A stretch of 19,816 nucleotides of DNA from DATMBL01 sp050735975 (GCA_050735975.1 JBOHVS010000295.1:1-19816); one strand, 5' to 3'; shown: positions 7,353 through 14,738, counted from the first letter of the stretch. Made by a program: numbers and translations. The notes: generated from the sequence alone by a model not told the origin.

Positions 7353-7826
7353 ATGTTCTACGCCTGGCTTCATCTGATCGCACTCATCGTTTTCCTGGGG
7401 GCCATTATCGGTCTCTCGTTTGTCCTGCTGCCCTCGATTTCCGCCATCGAGCGTCATGAAGCGAAACTGCAGCTCCTCACCCGCGGCTTAAAACTGTACA
7501 ATCCCCTGCAAGTGGGCGCGCTTGGGATTTTGATCTTCACCGGTGCATTTCAGCTAACAGAACTGAAAGCGGTCTATCGAGAGCTGTTCGTCCAACAAAT
7601 CGGTTACAATCTGGGAGTCAAACTGCTGTTCGCCTTTTTCCTGGTCATTTTTAGCGTCTATCAGTCCATGGGGATCGGTCATCGTTTCGTGAGACGACAG
7701 GAGAGCGGGGAAGCTGCGACTCCGCAGCAGCTCGAGTCGGTTCTCCATCGCTTGAACGGCGCTAATGCGTGCATCCTAATTCTCGCTGTGATTACCTTGT
7801 GGCTCGGACTTCAGCTACGGTCCTAG
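7353..7826 (+). CDS. Four-helix integral membrane protein, CopD/DUF4149-like
   Basis: A 157-residue inner-membrane protein with four predicted helices at about 5-27, 52-68, 88-107 and 137-154. The first helix has the His-containing FYAWLHLIALIVFLG pattern seen in CopD-like and DUF4149-type proteins, a weak family match. A conserved-looking H7, K90, N135 and W150 may matter for function, but no cofactor-binding set is obvious. The ATG is 12 bases after the ferredoxin stop and has only a weak GGGG-containing upstream site, so it is probably translationally coupled to the ferredoxin gene. A strong hairpin terminator follows. The operon suggests a membrane partner for the ferredoxin; the function is unknown. 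Confidence 0.75.
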   Translation: MFYAWLHLIALIVFLGAIIGLSFVLLPSISAIERHEAKLQLLTRGLKLYNPLQVGALGILIFTGAFQLTELKAVYRELFVQQIGYNLGVKLLFAFFLVIFSVYQSMGIGHRFVRRQESGEAATPQQLESVLHRLNGANACILILAVITLWLGLQLRS

Positions 7827-7861
7827 CCCAGGCTTAGCCGGATGCAACCGACTGCACAAAC

Positions 7862-7890
7862 AAAAAGGGGAGGCCCTTGCCTCCCCTCCG
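7862..7890. terminator. Bidirectional intrinsic terminator between convergent genes
   Basis: A perfect 8-bp GC-rich stem, GGGGAGGC (7867-7874) with GCCTCCCC (7879-7886), has a CCTT loop. Read on the minus strand it is followed by TTTTTGTTTG, a good U tract for the OmpA-like gene. On the plus strand the tract is poorer (ATTTGTT after 7890), so it serves the membrane-protein gene less well. Confidence 0.85.
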
Positions 7891-7925
7891 ATTTGTTAAC
7901 CGCTGCCTACGAATCGCCGAAAGAT

Positions 7926-8687
7926 CTACCTTTTGGTTAAAGTCTCGCCCTCCGGCTGGGGTCGCCCCGTCATGTTCGAACTGGCTGGTGACGTAGAAGC
8001 AGCTCCGGCGGGGGCAGAGGTGATTCCTTCGCGATATATCAGGACTTCAACTCTGCGGTTTTTTGCTCTGTCTTTCGCGTTTTTGTTCTCGACCGCGGGC
8101 GAATCCTCTCCGTACGAAACAGTGACAACCCGTAACGGATCCACTTTTTTCTGGGCGATCAGATAACGCGCGACGCCTTCGGCTCTCCTGCGACCCAGTT
8201 CATAATTGTAATCTTCCGACCCTACATTGTCGGTGTGTCCAGCAACCAGGAAAATCGTTCCCTCCATACCCGCTGGATCCCCTTTGAGATCGCTCAGAAA
8301 GCCGTCAATTTCCTTCTTGGCCTCAGCGGGCAGGTTTGCCGAATTGAACGCGAAGTTGGCCCCTTCCCGAAGATCGATAACGAATTTCCGTTCGAGCCGG
8401 AGATTAGCCAGTCCGCTCAAGGCCTTTTCTGCCTTGGCATCGACCTGGCCTAATCTGCCTTCAAATTGCCCGAGCTTACCTTCAACGCCACTAATCCGGC
8501 CGCCAAGACTTCCAATCTGGCTTTCAGACTGATTCAGACGCGTCTCTCCTTGCGCCACCCGAGCCGATACGGGGTCCATCTGCTCCTTGACCCAGTTGCG
8601 TGTAGCTACGCAGCCCGGCAACGCGATTAAAGCCACGGCAACCAGACCCCAGCTGGTTACCGAATAGCCAACCTTCAGATACTTCAT
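7926..8687 (-). CDS. OmpA-family outer-membrane lipoprotein
   Basis: A 253-residue lipoprotein. The signal peptide (1-25) ends in the lipobox LPGC with C26 as the lipid-modified residue. Residues about 40-98 form a coiled coil of Gln/Ser/Gly-rich heptads like those of Lpp-type spacers. Residues about 101-219 are an OmpA C-terminal domain with HTDNVGSEDYN (151-161), GRRRAEGVARYL and NRRVEVLIY, which bind the meso-diaminopimelate of peptidoglycan. The end is a Ser/Pro/Ala tail. It should tether the outer membrane to the wall, as Pal does, but the coiled coil and tail set it apart from Pal. The start is the ATG at 8687, because AAGGAGG (minus-strand reading of 8694-8700) lies six bases upstream. 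The longer reading from 8747 would put this site inside the gene and spoil the signal peptide. Confidence 0.92.
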   Translation of the reverse strand: MKYLKVGYSVTSWGLVAVALIALPGCVATRNWVKEQMDPVSARVAQGETRLNQSESQIGSLGGRISGVEGKLGQFEGRLGQVDAKAEKALSGLANLRLERKFVIDLREGANFAFNSANLPAEAKKEIDGFLSDLKGDPAGMEGTIFLVAGHTDNVGSEDYNYELGRRRAEGVARYLIAQKKVDPLRVVTVSYGEDSPAVENKNAKDRAKNRRVEVLIYREGITSAPAGAASTSPASSNMTGRPQPEGETLTKR

Positions 8688-9029
8688 AGAACTCCTCCTT
8701 TTTTGTCCCTGCCGATGTACTTTACCCCAAGTCAAAAAATAATTCACTATTGTTTTTTAAACAGTTAGACGACCTTAAAATCTCAATAGCTTGAAATATA
8801 CTATCAAAAGATATGCCATAACCCCATAAAAGACAATCCCATGAAATATGCAATGTTTAGCATAGGTCCATTTTTGTTGTTGTTAGTTCAAATGTATGAC
8901 TTTCCATACACTAAACCGAACGGTTTTCCCAACACGGCCGGCTTTCACACAAACGCAGATTCCTCTTTTACGGAGAGGGAGCTGGAGCTCCACGGCTCCA
9001 GTCGCTAACCTCGCGGCTGTCTCATCGAT
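8688..9029. other. AT-rich spacer upstream of the OmpA-like gene, with two dyads
   Basis: No gene is supported. The part from 8735 to 8900 is clearly richer in A and T than the rest of the window and should contain the OmpA promoter, but no box pair is convincing. At 8893-8926 there are two adjacent perfect inverted repeats (separate entry). A GC-rich hairpin at 8982-9001 (CTGGAG/CTCCAG), just past the receiver gene stop, lacks a U tract. Confidence 0.5.
8893..8926. promoter_or_regulatory. Two adjacent operator-like inverted repeats
   Basis: TGTATG-N6-CATACA (8893-8910) and AAACCG-AA-CGGTTT (8913-8926) are both perfect dyads and lie two bases apart. The second has the compact AACCGNNCGGTT form common among TetR-type operators. 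No regulator gene of that type is nearby. Confidence 0.4.
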
Positions 9030-9455
9030 TTACGCAGAAGGACCAAAGCCCTGCCCGGATACATTGAGCCGAGCACCGGATTCAGGCCTGAGCCAAGATC
9101 GAAAACCACTTGATATGAGCGCAGACAAATCACGGCGCGAGAAAGGCTTCTCGAGAACCGCTGCCGCATAATTTCGGCGTTCCGCATCCAACCGTGTATA
9201 ATACCTCTCCACTTCGCCGCTCATATAAATGGTTCGAGCCAGCGGATCAATATTCCGGATCTGCTTCATCATCTCAAACCCATCTTGGAAAGGCATTTCA
9301 ATGTCCGTCAAAACGAGTTCCGGCCGATATACCAGGAAGCTGAAATAACCGAACAAACCGTTCCTAGCGGTGTACGGCTCGTGGCGTTCAGCCGTAAGAA
9401 TACTCCGCATCATTCGCAGCGACGATTCATCATCATCGACAACCAGAATTTTCAT
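9030..9455 (-). CDS. Stand-alone receiver-domain protein
   Basis: A 141-residue response-regulator receiver without an output domain. Acidic residues D7-D9 open the domain (ILVVDDDE). The phospho-acceptor is D51 (LTDIEMP), S79 (YMSG) takes the switch position and K103 (EKPF) is the conserved lysine. Around 20 residues at the C-terminus (after about 120) have no domain character. The ATG at 9455 follows GGGAGG. It stands alone between long spacers, with no kinase adjacent. The IEMP after the aspartate and the D-G-F-E-M pattern are typical of regulators in phosphorelays. It is not a copy of the other receiver in the window; the sequences differ widely. Confidence 0.87.
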   Translation of the reverse strand: MKILVVDDDESSLRMMRSILTAERHEPYTARNGLFGYFSFLVYRPELVLTDIEMPFQDGFEMMKQIRNIDPLARTIYMSGEVERYYTRLDAERRNYAAAVLEKPFSRRDLSALISSGFRSWLRPESGARLNVSGQGFGPSA

Positions 9456-9940
9456 GATGCAGCCTCCCTAGCAGATTACTGAAAAATGCTATTTGCAGGC
9501 TGCTCAAAAAGATCTCAGAGGCGAGGCGCGCGACAAATCGATCCTTCGGCTCCGCTCAGGACAGGCACCCCACCACCCGTGAAACTCAGAGCCGTAGGAT
9601 GGGTGGAGCGAAGCGATACCCATCGGCTGGTTGGAGCGAGGCGATTGAGCGCACCCTTCGACAATGCTCAGGGCAATCGGCATATGAGTCTTTTTCAGCA
9701 GCCTGCTAGATATTCGACAAGACGTGTCTCTAGTTCGGCCAAGCCTGAGCAAACACTGTACCAGCTCAGCGGATTAGCTAAGTCTTTGACTTCGCTCAGG
9801 GTCGTTACGCTCGAGGCGCTAGACCGGCCCGGGACTATGCAGGACATTCCCTGCATCCCGACAAAGATTAATGCCAAAGGGATGTAGCGTGCTGAGTCTT
9901 ACGAACAGAACTGGATCGTGGAATGGAATGACGTTCTTTT
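9456..9940. other. 485-bp repeat-bearing spacer downstream of the sigma-54 regulator gene
   Basis: No real gene. It holds the MITE-like element 9495-9706 and three copies of a CTTCGACTCCGCTCAGG-type phrase (9543-9560, 9655-9673, 9783-9800). It also holds a hairpin, ATGCAGG/CCTGCAT with a six-base loop (9837-9856), extended by GGG/CCC with a bulge. The hairpin has no U tract, so it is not a standard terminator. ORFs here translate to the PERSRR and LSIVEG peptides that such repeats produce by chance. Confidence 0.7.
9495..9706. mobile_element. MITE-like element with terminal inverted repeats
   Basis: The ends are GCAGGCTGCTCAAAAAGA (9495-9512) and, inverted, TCTTTTTCAGCAGCCTGC (9689-9706), matching at 17 of 18 positions. 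The 212-bp body has two TCAGG-containing phrases (9543-9560 and 9655-9673) and two copies of GGAGCGARGCGAT (9605-9617, 9633-9645). There is no transposase. I could not identify a target-site duplication, so mobility is inferred from structure only. Confidence 0.5.
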
Positions 9941-11377
9941 TCAGTTGTCTCCGGGACCAAAATCTGCGGCCTTCGACTTTTTGAAGCTCTCTACGCTAAG
10001 ATCGTGCTTTTTCAGCAGGTCATACAGGTCAGCCCTGTATTTACCGGCAAGTTTCGCAGCCTGAGTAACGTTGCCCTCGGTGATCGACAGGACTTGCACT
10101 AAGTAGTCCTTCTCGAACGCATCGCGAGCGTCTTTGAGCGGTTTTAGCGCTTCATCCCCGTTCAGGTACTTCTGGTGTGACAAGCCTTTCGTGGCCTCCG
10201 CGCCGGCTGATTTCGCCTGAAGAACACAGTTCTCCGTAATAAGATCCTTTTGCGTCATCGCCACCGCATACTCGATCGCGTTCTCCAATTCCCGCACGTT
10301 TCCCGGCCAGTCGTGGAGCATCATCATTTTCAGAACTTCAGGCGTTATGCCTCTAACGTCCTTCTTCATCTGCTGGCTGAATTTCTTAAGGAATTGATCG
10401 ACCAATGGAACGATATCTTCTTTTCGCTCTCTCAACGGGGGCAATTGAATGGGAATAACGTGAATGCGATAAAACAAATCATCTCTAAACAGCCCCTTCT
10501 GCACGAGTTCCTGCAGATCTTTGTTGGTCGCAACAATCACGCGCACATCCACTTCAACCGGCGAGTCCCCTCCCACCGGATAAAACTGCCGCTCTTGCAA
10601 AGCCCGCAGCAGCTTTGACTGAGTCGCCGGCGGCATATCGCCGATCTCATCGAGAAACAACGTCCCTCCATGCGCCTGGGTGAAAAGCCCTTTCGTGCTT
10701 CTCAGAGCGCCGGTGAACGCCCCTTTTTCATGACCGAAGAGCTCGCTTTCCAGAAGAGTTTCCGGTAATGCCGCGCAGTTTAGCGCCACGAACGGCTGGT
10801 CTCTTCTGTCGCTGGCGAAGTGGATCGCTTTGGCGATAAGTTCCTTTCCGGTTCCGCTCTCGCCGTGAATGTACACGGTCGAGTCGAGTTTGGCGATCCG
10901 GGCCACGACATCGAGGACCGACCGCATTTTGCCGCTTCGCGCAATGATGTTGTCGAAATCATATTTCTCTTCCAAAAGTCCCTTGAGCCGTTTGACTTCG
11001 GAGTTCAACCGGCGATGTTCCAGCGCTCTCTCGATTTGTAGCAACAGATCGCGCGGCTCAAACGGCTTGGTCAGGTAGCTGTAGGCGCCCTTGCGCATGG
11101 CTTCCACCGCGCTCTCGATGCTTCCGTGCGCCGTCAAAATGATCGCGGGCAACTCGGGGTTGATGGCATGTACTTCTTGCATTAAAGAAATACCATCTTG
11201 ACCGGAGAGCATAAGGTCCAGAAGACAGAGATCCAGCGCTTGTCCTTTGACGGCCTGAATCGCCTCCTGTTCGGTGACAGCGGCCGTCACGTTGTAGTTG
11301 GCGGATTCGAGCCTCATCTTCACGACTTCGATCAGGTTCTTATCATCATCCACGACCAAGATCTTTCCTAGCGACAT
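9941..11377 (-). CDS. glrR: Sigma-54-dependent response regulator, GlrR/QseF-like
   Basis: A 478-residue NtrC-family activator. The receiver domain (1-120) has D10-D12, phospho-site D54, T82 and K104. The AAA+ domain (about 143-375) has Walker A GESGTGKE (172-179), the sigma-54 contact loop GAFTGA (219-224) and Walker B TLFLDEIGD (239-247). The Fis-type helix-turn-helix at the end includes GNVTQAAKLAGKYRADLY, followed by DLLKKHDL, much like the GlrR tail of enterobacteria. It should hydrolyse ATP to open sigma-54 promoters when phosphorylated by the kinase encoded two genes upstream. The ATG at 11377 lies eight bases past the lipoprotein stop, with GAGGT upstream. In E. coli the counterpart controls glmY and envelope-stress genes; targets here are unknown. 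Confidence 0.93.
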   Translation of the reverse strand: MSLGKILVVDDDKNLIEVVKMRLESANYNVTAAVTEQEAIQAVKGQALDLCLLDLMLSGQDGISLMQEVHAINPELPAIILTAHGSIESAVEAMRKGAYSYLTKPFEPRDLLLQIERALEHRRLNSEVKRLKGLLEEKYDFDNIIARSGKMRSVLDVVARIAKLDSTVYIHGESGTGKELIAKAIHFASDRRDQPFVALNCAALPETLLESELFGHEKGAFTGALRSTKGLFTQAHGGTLFLDEIGDMPPATQSKLLRALQERQFYPVGGDSPVEVDVRVIVATNKDLQELVQKGLFRDDLFYRIHVIPIQLPPLRERKEDIVPLVDQFLKKFSQQMKKDVRGITPEVLKMMMLHDWPGNVRELENAIEYAVAMTQKDLITENCVLQAKSAGAEATKGLSHQKYLNGDEALKPLKDARDAFEKDYLVQVLSITEGNVTQAAKLAGKYRADLYDLLKKHDLSVESFKKSKAADFGPGDN

Positions 11378-11385
11378 GGCTAATC

Positions 11386-11916
11386 TTACCTCGCTCTATC
11401 CCGTTTCTTTTCTTCAATCTCGAGGTCAACCTGCTTCAACTTTTCCACGCCATCCAACACCCCTACCCAGATTTTGGCCTGTTCGACCAAAGCGCTTTCA
11501 GGAAAGCTCTTTATGACCCGGTTGAAAAAGTCCATGGCCCGCTTGTTGTCTTTTTTCGGATTTTTTGGATGAGCATAAATCAGCCCCATGTTGAAAACGG
11601 CCGTATCGGAAGGCGGCTGATGTTTTGCCAATGTCATAACCCGCTGATTCTCGCGCGCCGACCCTTCAAAATCGCCCTTGGCCAGAAGGTCCTGGGCCTG
11701 GAGGAGAACTTCCCACGCCTGCCGGCGCTCTTGCACTTCTTTCGGGACCGGAATTTTGACCGGCTTGGGCAGCTCCTCCGGTTGAGGGGGTTCCGGCGGC
11801 TGCACGATTACCGGTGGCGGCGGCGGCTCTTTCCGCAGGTGGCACCCGCAGAGAAGAGTCAGCGGGGCAACACAAAGATAAAAGAGCTTCCCTGCTCTGG
11901 ATGGTTTTCCGCCCAT
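11386..11916 (-). CDS. Small Pro-rich lipoprotein, QseG/YfhG position
   Basis: A 176-residue protein with a short lipoprotein signal: basic n-region (K4, R7, K10), hydrophobic stretch LFYLCVAPLTLL and lipobox LCGC with C25 as the acylated residue. A proline-rich linker (about 31-58) and a TPR-like helical region (about 64-170) follow. Its gene sits between a sensor kinase and a sigma-54 regulator, the place of qseG (yfhG) in E. coli. QseG is an outer-membrane lipoprotein that feeds the neighbouring kinase; homology is suggested by position and type rather than clear sequence identity. The start at 11916 is forced: no other start codon precedes the lipobox. It overlaps the end of the kinase gene by 58 bases in another frame, implying translational coupling. 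Confidence 0.78.
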   Translation of the reverse strand: MGGKPSRAGKLFYLCVAPLTLLCGCHLRKEPPPPPVIVQPPEPPQPEELPKPVKIPVPKEVQERRQAWEVLLQAQDLLAKGDFEGSARENQRVMTLAKHQPPSDTAVFNMGLIYAHPKNPKKDNKRAMDFFNRVIKSFPESALVEQAKIWVGVLDGVEKLKQVDLEIEEKKRDRAR

Positions 11917-13298
11917 ATCTTACCGCCATGAAATGTGACAATATGCTTTGCAATGGCTAGTCCCAACCCGGTTCCGTTCGCTGCTGCCCCGTTCGACGAT
12001 CCTTGTCGAAACTTATCGAATATCGTCGCGAGACTTTCCGCCGTGATTCCCGGACCGGTGTCTCTGACGGCTACCTCCACGGTGCCGTTGACCGATCTGG
12101 CCGCAACCTTAACCTGACCCGCCTTAGGAGTAAACTTCACGGCGTTACCGAGCAAGTTGCGCAGGACTTGAAGAATGCGCTCGGGGTCCAACTTCACCAC
12201 CGGGAGCTCATCCGGGATGTCGGTATCCAACTTGATTCCTTTCGCTTCCACCAACGGCGTTATTTCACCTACGGCTTTCTTGATCAAGGGGGCGATGCTG
12301 GTTTTTTCGAAGCTATAAGTCATCATCCCCGCTTCCATCTTCGACAGCTCCAATAGAGAGTTCACCAAGCGGATAAGACGATTGCTCTCTTCGGCGAGGA
12401 TCGACAGTAACTTCCGCTGCTTTTCTGTCGTTTCTCCTCCGACACCATCCAGCAAAAGTCCGGTTCCTTCTTTGATCGAGGTCAGGGGCGTACGAAGTTC
12501 GTGAGACATGGACGCGTAGAAATCGGTTTTCATTCTATCCAGCTTGTTTAACTTCTCGCACATTGAATTAAACGCGACCGCCAACTGGCCGATCTCGGGC
12601 GGAGAGGATATTACAAGGTCGCTGTTAAAGCGACCCTGCGCTATCTCTTGTGTTTTGTTTTTTAGAATCGAGATTGGCCGGGTAATGCTCCGTGTAATCA
12701 AAAAAGAAAGCAGAAGAATGAATCCAAGAAAGATCCCCGAAATCCTTACCGCCTCTCGCTGCGCCAGGGTCCCGGAGTTGGCGAGTCGCCGGATCTTCTG
12801 ATAGGTTTCTTCCTCTCTTCTTGTTTTCCATTTTTCCAACAACCCCAGAATCTCGTCGGAGATCTTATCCTTTTCCGCCTTGTACCATACGTGGGGATAG
12901 CTCTGACCCGCCCTTAAATGAACCACTTCTTTGCCGAAGAGCTCGAGGTAACGCTCGTAATGCCGCCTTACCTCGGCCAAATGCCCTTTCGCCTGCGGGT
13001 CCGCCACCGCGAGCGCTTGCTGGAAGTAACGCTCGAAATCCTCCTTGAACCGGATAAATTGTTTGTAGAGCGTTTCGTCTTTGGTAATCGCAAACTTGCG
13101 CTCATAGCGAACCTGAGACAACAACGTGTCGCCAAGCTTCTTTTCGTAATCCAAGGCGCGGTTGTCGTACTCTAAAATGGAACGGGTAATCGCGTCGAAC
13201 TCGCGCAGCTCGATAATGACGTACACGCTTACCGCAATGACAAATACGAATACGACGAGATAACCAAGAACGAGGCGGGAAAAAAGGCTTAGCCGCAT
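11859..13298 (-). CDS. glrK: Sensor histidine kinase, GlrK/QseE-like
   Basis: A 479-residue membrane kinase. TM1 is at about 9-29 and a helical periplasmic sensor region covers about 30-185. TM2 is at about 186-203 and HAMP at about 204-257. The HisKA dimerisation helix carries the phospho-acceptor H266 (SMSHELRTPL). The ATP-binding domain shows the N box around N385 (NLLGNAVKF), G1 DTGPG (413-417) and G2 GTGLGL (442-447). All catalytic elements are intact. It begins 32 bases after rmuC and overlaps the lipoprotein gene, followed by the sigma-54 regulator, the same order as glrK-qseG-glrR. The ATG at 13298 follows GGGAG at nine bases. It should sense an envelope signal and phosphorylate the downstream regulator. 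The symbol rests on domain layout and gene order. Confidence 0.9.
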   Translation of the reverse strand: MRLSLFSRLVLGYLVVFVFVIAVSVYVIIELREFDAITRSILEYDNRALDYEKKLGDTLLSQVRYERKFAITKDETLYKQFIRFKEDFERYFQQALAVADPQAKGHLAEVRRHYERYLELFGKEVVHLRAGQSYPHVWYKAEKDKISDEILGLLEKWKTRREEETYQKIRRLANSGTLAQREAVRISGIFLGFILLLSFLITRSITRPISILKNKTQEIAQGRFNSDLVISSPPEIGQLAVAFNSMCEKLNKLDRMKTDFYASMSHELRTPLTSIKEGTGLLLDGVGGETTEKQRKLLSILAEESNRLIRLVNSLLELSKMEAGMMTYSFEKTSIAPLIKKAVGEITPLVEAKGIKLDTDIPDELPVVKLDPERILQVLRNLLGNAVKFTPKAGQVKVAARSVNGTVEVAVRDTGPGITAESLATIFDKFRQGSSNGAAANGTGLGLAIAKHIVTFHGGKIWAENHPEQGSSFIFVLPR

Positions 13299-13330
13299 TC
13301 GTGATATCTCCCGTGCATTGAGCCGGCCAC

Positions 13331-14458
13331 CTACCCCGCCTTGCGCTCGTAAGGACGGCCTTCGGACAACTCGTTTAGGTTTGTATACGGGGAAAGGAGC
13401 TTTTGGCCAAACTGTTCGAGTCGTTTTTCCGCGCTCCCGTAACTTGCTTGCGCGTGGCCCAAGTGCTTCCCCACCAAGGCGTAATCATCTTTGAATTTGG
13501 CAAAATCACCCTGAAGCTGCGCCAGATATTGGATGATTTCTTTGGCGCGCTCTTCGATTCTCATTCCCTTCAATCCGAGAACGATCGCCTGTAGGTAGGC
13601 GTAGAAACTATTCGGTGAGACCGGAATGACCCGTTTGCTAAGAGCATACTGGCTGAGATTCCTGTCCCCCGAGGCATCATCTTTGATGATGCTTTCGTAG
13701 TAAACATTCTCCGCCGGTATGTACATGAGCGCAAAATCATAGGTGCCTTCGTCCGGCAGAATATATTTTCCGGCCACCGCGTCGATATGCTTTCTCACGT
13801 CGGCGGCGAATTGCCGTTTGGCTCGCGCCTTGTCGTCTTCCGCCGCCGGTTCCAGAGCACGCCTGAAATTTTCGAGCGGGAATTTAGAATCCACGGGGAC
13901 CAGCAGACTCCCCAATTTGATGACCGCGTCAACCTTCTCGCCGCTTCGAAAAGCATACTGGGTCGAAAAATGACTTGCCGGCAGAATTTGGGCCAGCAAA
14001 TCCTCCAGGAAGAACTCCCCCCAACCGCCGCGGAGCTTGGGAGAGCGGAAAATTTCCTGCAATGATGCAATGTCCTTGCCCACCTCGTAGATCTGGCGGT
14101 TCGCTTCTTCCAGCCCACCCAGACTCTTCTGCACATTCGCGACTACCTGCGCGGCGCTGTCGAGTCGTTCGCCGAGACTTTGCTGGGTTTTCTGCAGAAC
14201 CTCGGAATTTTCCCTTAGCCGCTCGCTGACATGGCCCAAGACCTGGCCCAGCTGCTGCTGCACGAGCTGAATGTTGTTGTCCAACGCTTGGCCGAACTGG
14301 CCGCGCAAATGGTCGATCTGTTGCTGAATAAGCAGCAGCGAAGGGGCTTGATCTTTTTCCTTGAGAAGAGCCGTGAGCCGGCGCATGAGAAGCCAACCGA
14401 GCCCGCCAAGGCCGGAGAACAGCAGTACAAAGATCAATATGAGAGCTCGAGTTTCCAC
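13331..14458 (-). CDS. rmuC: RmuC family DNA recombination protein
   Basis: A 375-residue RmuC protein; the family limits inversions at short inverted repeats and has a nuclease-like fold. It has an N-terminal membrane helix (about 7-27) and a Gln/Leu-rich coiled coil (about 40-130). The conserved core includes LRGGWGEFFLEDLL (142-155), PVDSKFPLENF and YDFALMYIPAENVYYE. The last part is a second coiled coil and ends with YTNLNELSEG. It is shorter than E. coli RmuC (about 475) but like many other family members. The GTG at 14458 has no clear ribosome site; an in-frame stop just upstream leaves no earlier choice. It lies 27 bases after the 70-residue gene, pointing to coupling. Confidence 0.93.
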   Translation of the reverse strand: METRALILIFVLLFSGLGGLGWLLMRRLTALLKEKDQAPSLLLIQQQIDHLRGQFGQALDNNIQLVQQQLGQVLGHVSERLRENSEVLQKTQQSLGERLDSAAQVVANVQKSLGGLEEANRQIYEVGKDIASLQEIFRSPKLRGGWGEFFLEDLLAQILPASHFSTQYAFRSGEKVDAVIKLGSLLVPVDSKFPLENFRRALEPAAEDDKARAKRQFAADVRKHIDAVAGKYILPDEGTYDFALMYIPAENVYYESIIKDDASGDRNLSQYALSKRVIPVSPNSFYAYLQAIVLGLKGMRIEERAKEIIQYLAQLQGDFAKFKDDYALVGKHLGHAQASYGSAEKRLEQFGQKLLSPYTNLNELSEGRPYERKAG

Positions 14459-14485
14459 GACTGAAATTCGGAGACGGTGAAATAG

Positions 14486-14698
14486 CTACAGAAGTCTCAG
14501 CGCGTACTCGAGAATCTCGCTTAGCTTGCGGATCTGAGTCGCCCTAATGGATCGCTCTTCACGAGGCGAGGAAAAATAGCCATCGAGGCTCTTTTTCAGA
14601 TTCCATTCCAGCAGCTGCACGCATTCTTCCATACTGACCTTCTCGGAACGACGGCGTCTGGCCTGGTGCAGTTGCTCAAGCTGGATAAGCTGACCCAT
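14486..14698 (-). CDS. Small hypothetical protein (70 aa)
   Basis: A 70-residue soluble protein, not recognised. It begins MGQLIQLEQL, has a basic run RRRR at 15-18, a helical middle (about 22-40, VQLLEWNLKKSL) and ends in another Leu-rich amphipathic helix (SEILEYALRLL). No membrane segment, cysteine pair or signal peptide was found; one cysteine (C26) is present. Reasons to accept it: the ATG lies just after a good promoter match (14709-14738), amino-acid use looks ordinary, and it fits tightly between aguA (36 bases) and rmuC (27 bases) on the same strand. No ribosome site is visible, consistent with a very short leader. It could partner RmuC or bind nucleic acid; both are guesses. Confidence 0.65.
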   Translation of the reverse strand: MGQLIQLEQLHQARRRRSEKVSMEECVQLLEWNLKKSLDGYFSSPREERSIRATQIRKLSEILEYALRLL

Positions 14699-14708
14699 AC
14701 AGAACGCT

Positions 14709-14738
14709 AGGATAAAAACGATAGTGACACCTTGTCAA
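14709..14738 (-). promoter_or_regulatory. Promoter of the 70-aa gene and rmuC
   Basis: On the minus strand a perfect TTGACA (14738-14733) and TATCCT (14714-14709, four of six) are 18 bp apart. The -35 box overlaps the aguA stop codon. Transcription should begin near 14702, leaving about four bases before the ATG at 14698. Confidence 0.5.

Noticed and set aside
8688..8747. N-terminal extension of the OmpA-like protein to 8747
   Set aside because: A perfect AAGGAGG lies before the ATG at 8687, and the extension would bury the lipoprotein signal.
9837..9856. Hairpin considered as the terminator of the glrR-like gene
   Set aside because: The stem is followed by no U tract on either strand and it lies about 85 bases past the stop codon.
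9486..9887. Open frames on both strands of the spacer (also 9504-9752 minus)
   Set aside because: They translate the inverted-repeat element and its phrases; PERSRR and LSIVEG peptides are known artefacts of such repeats.
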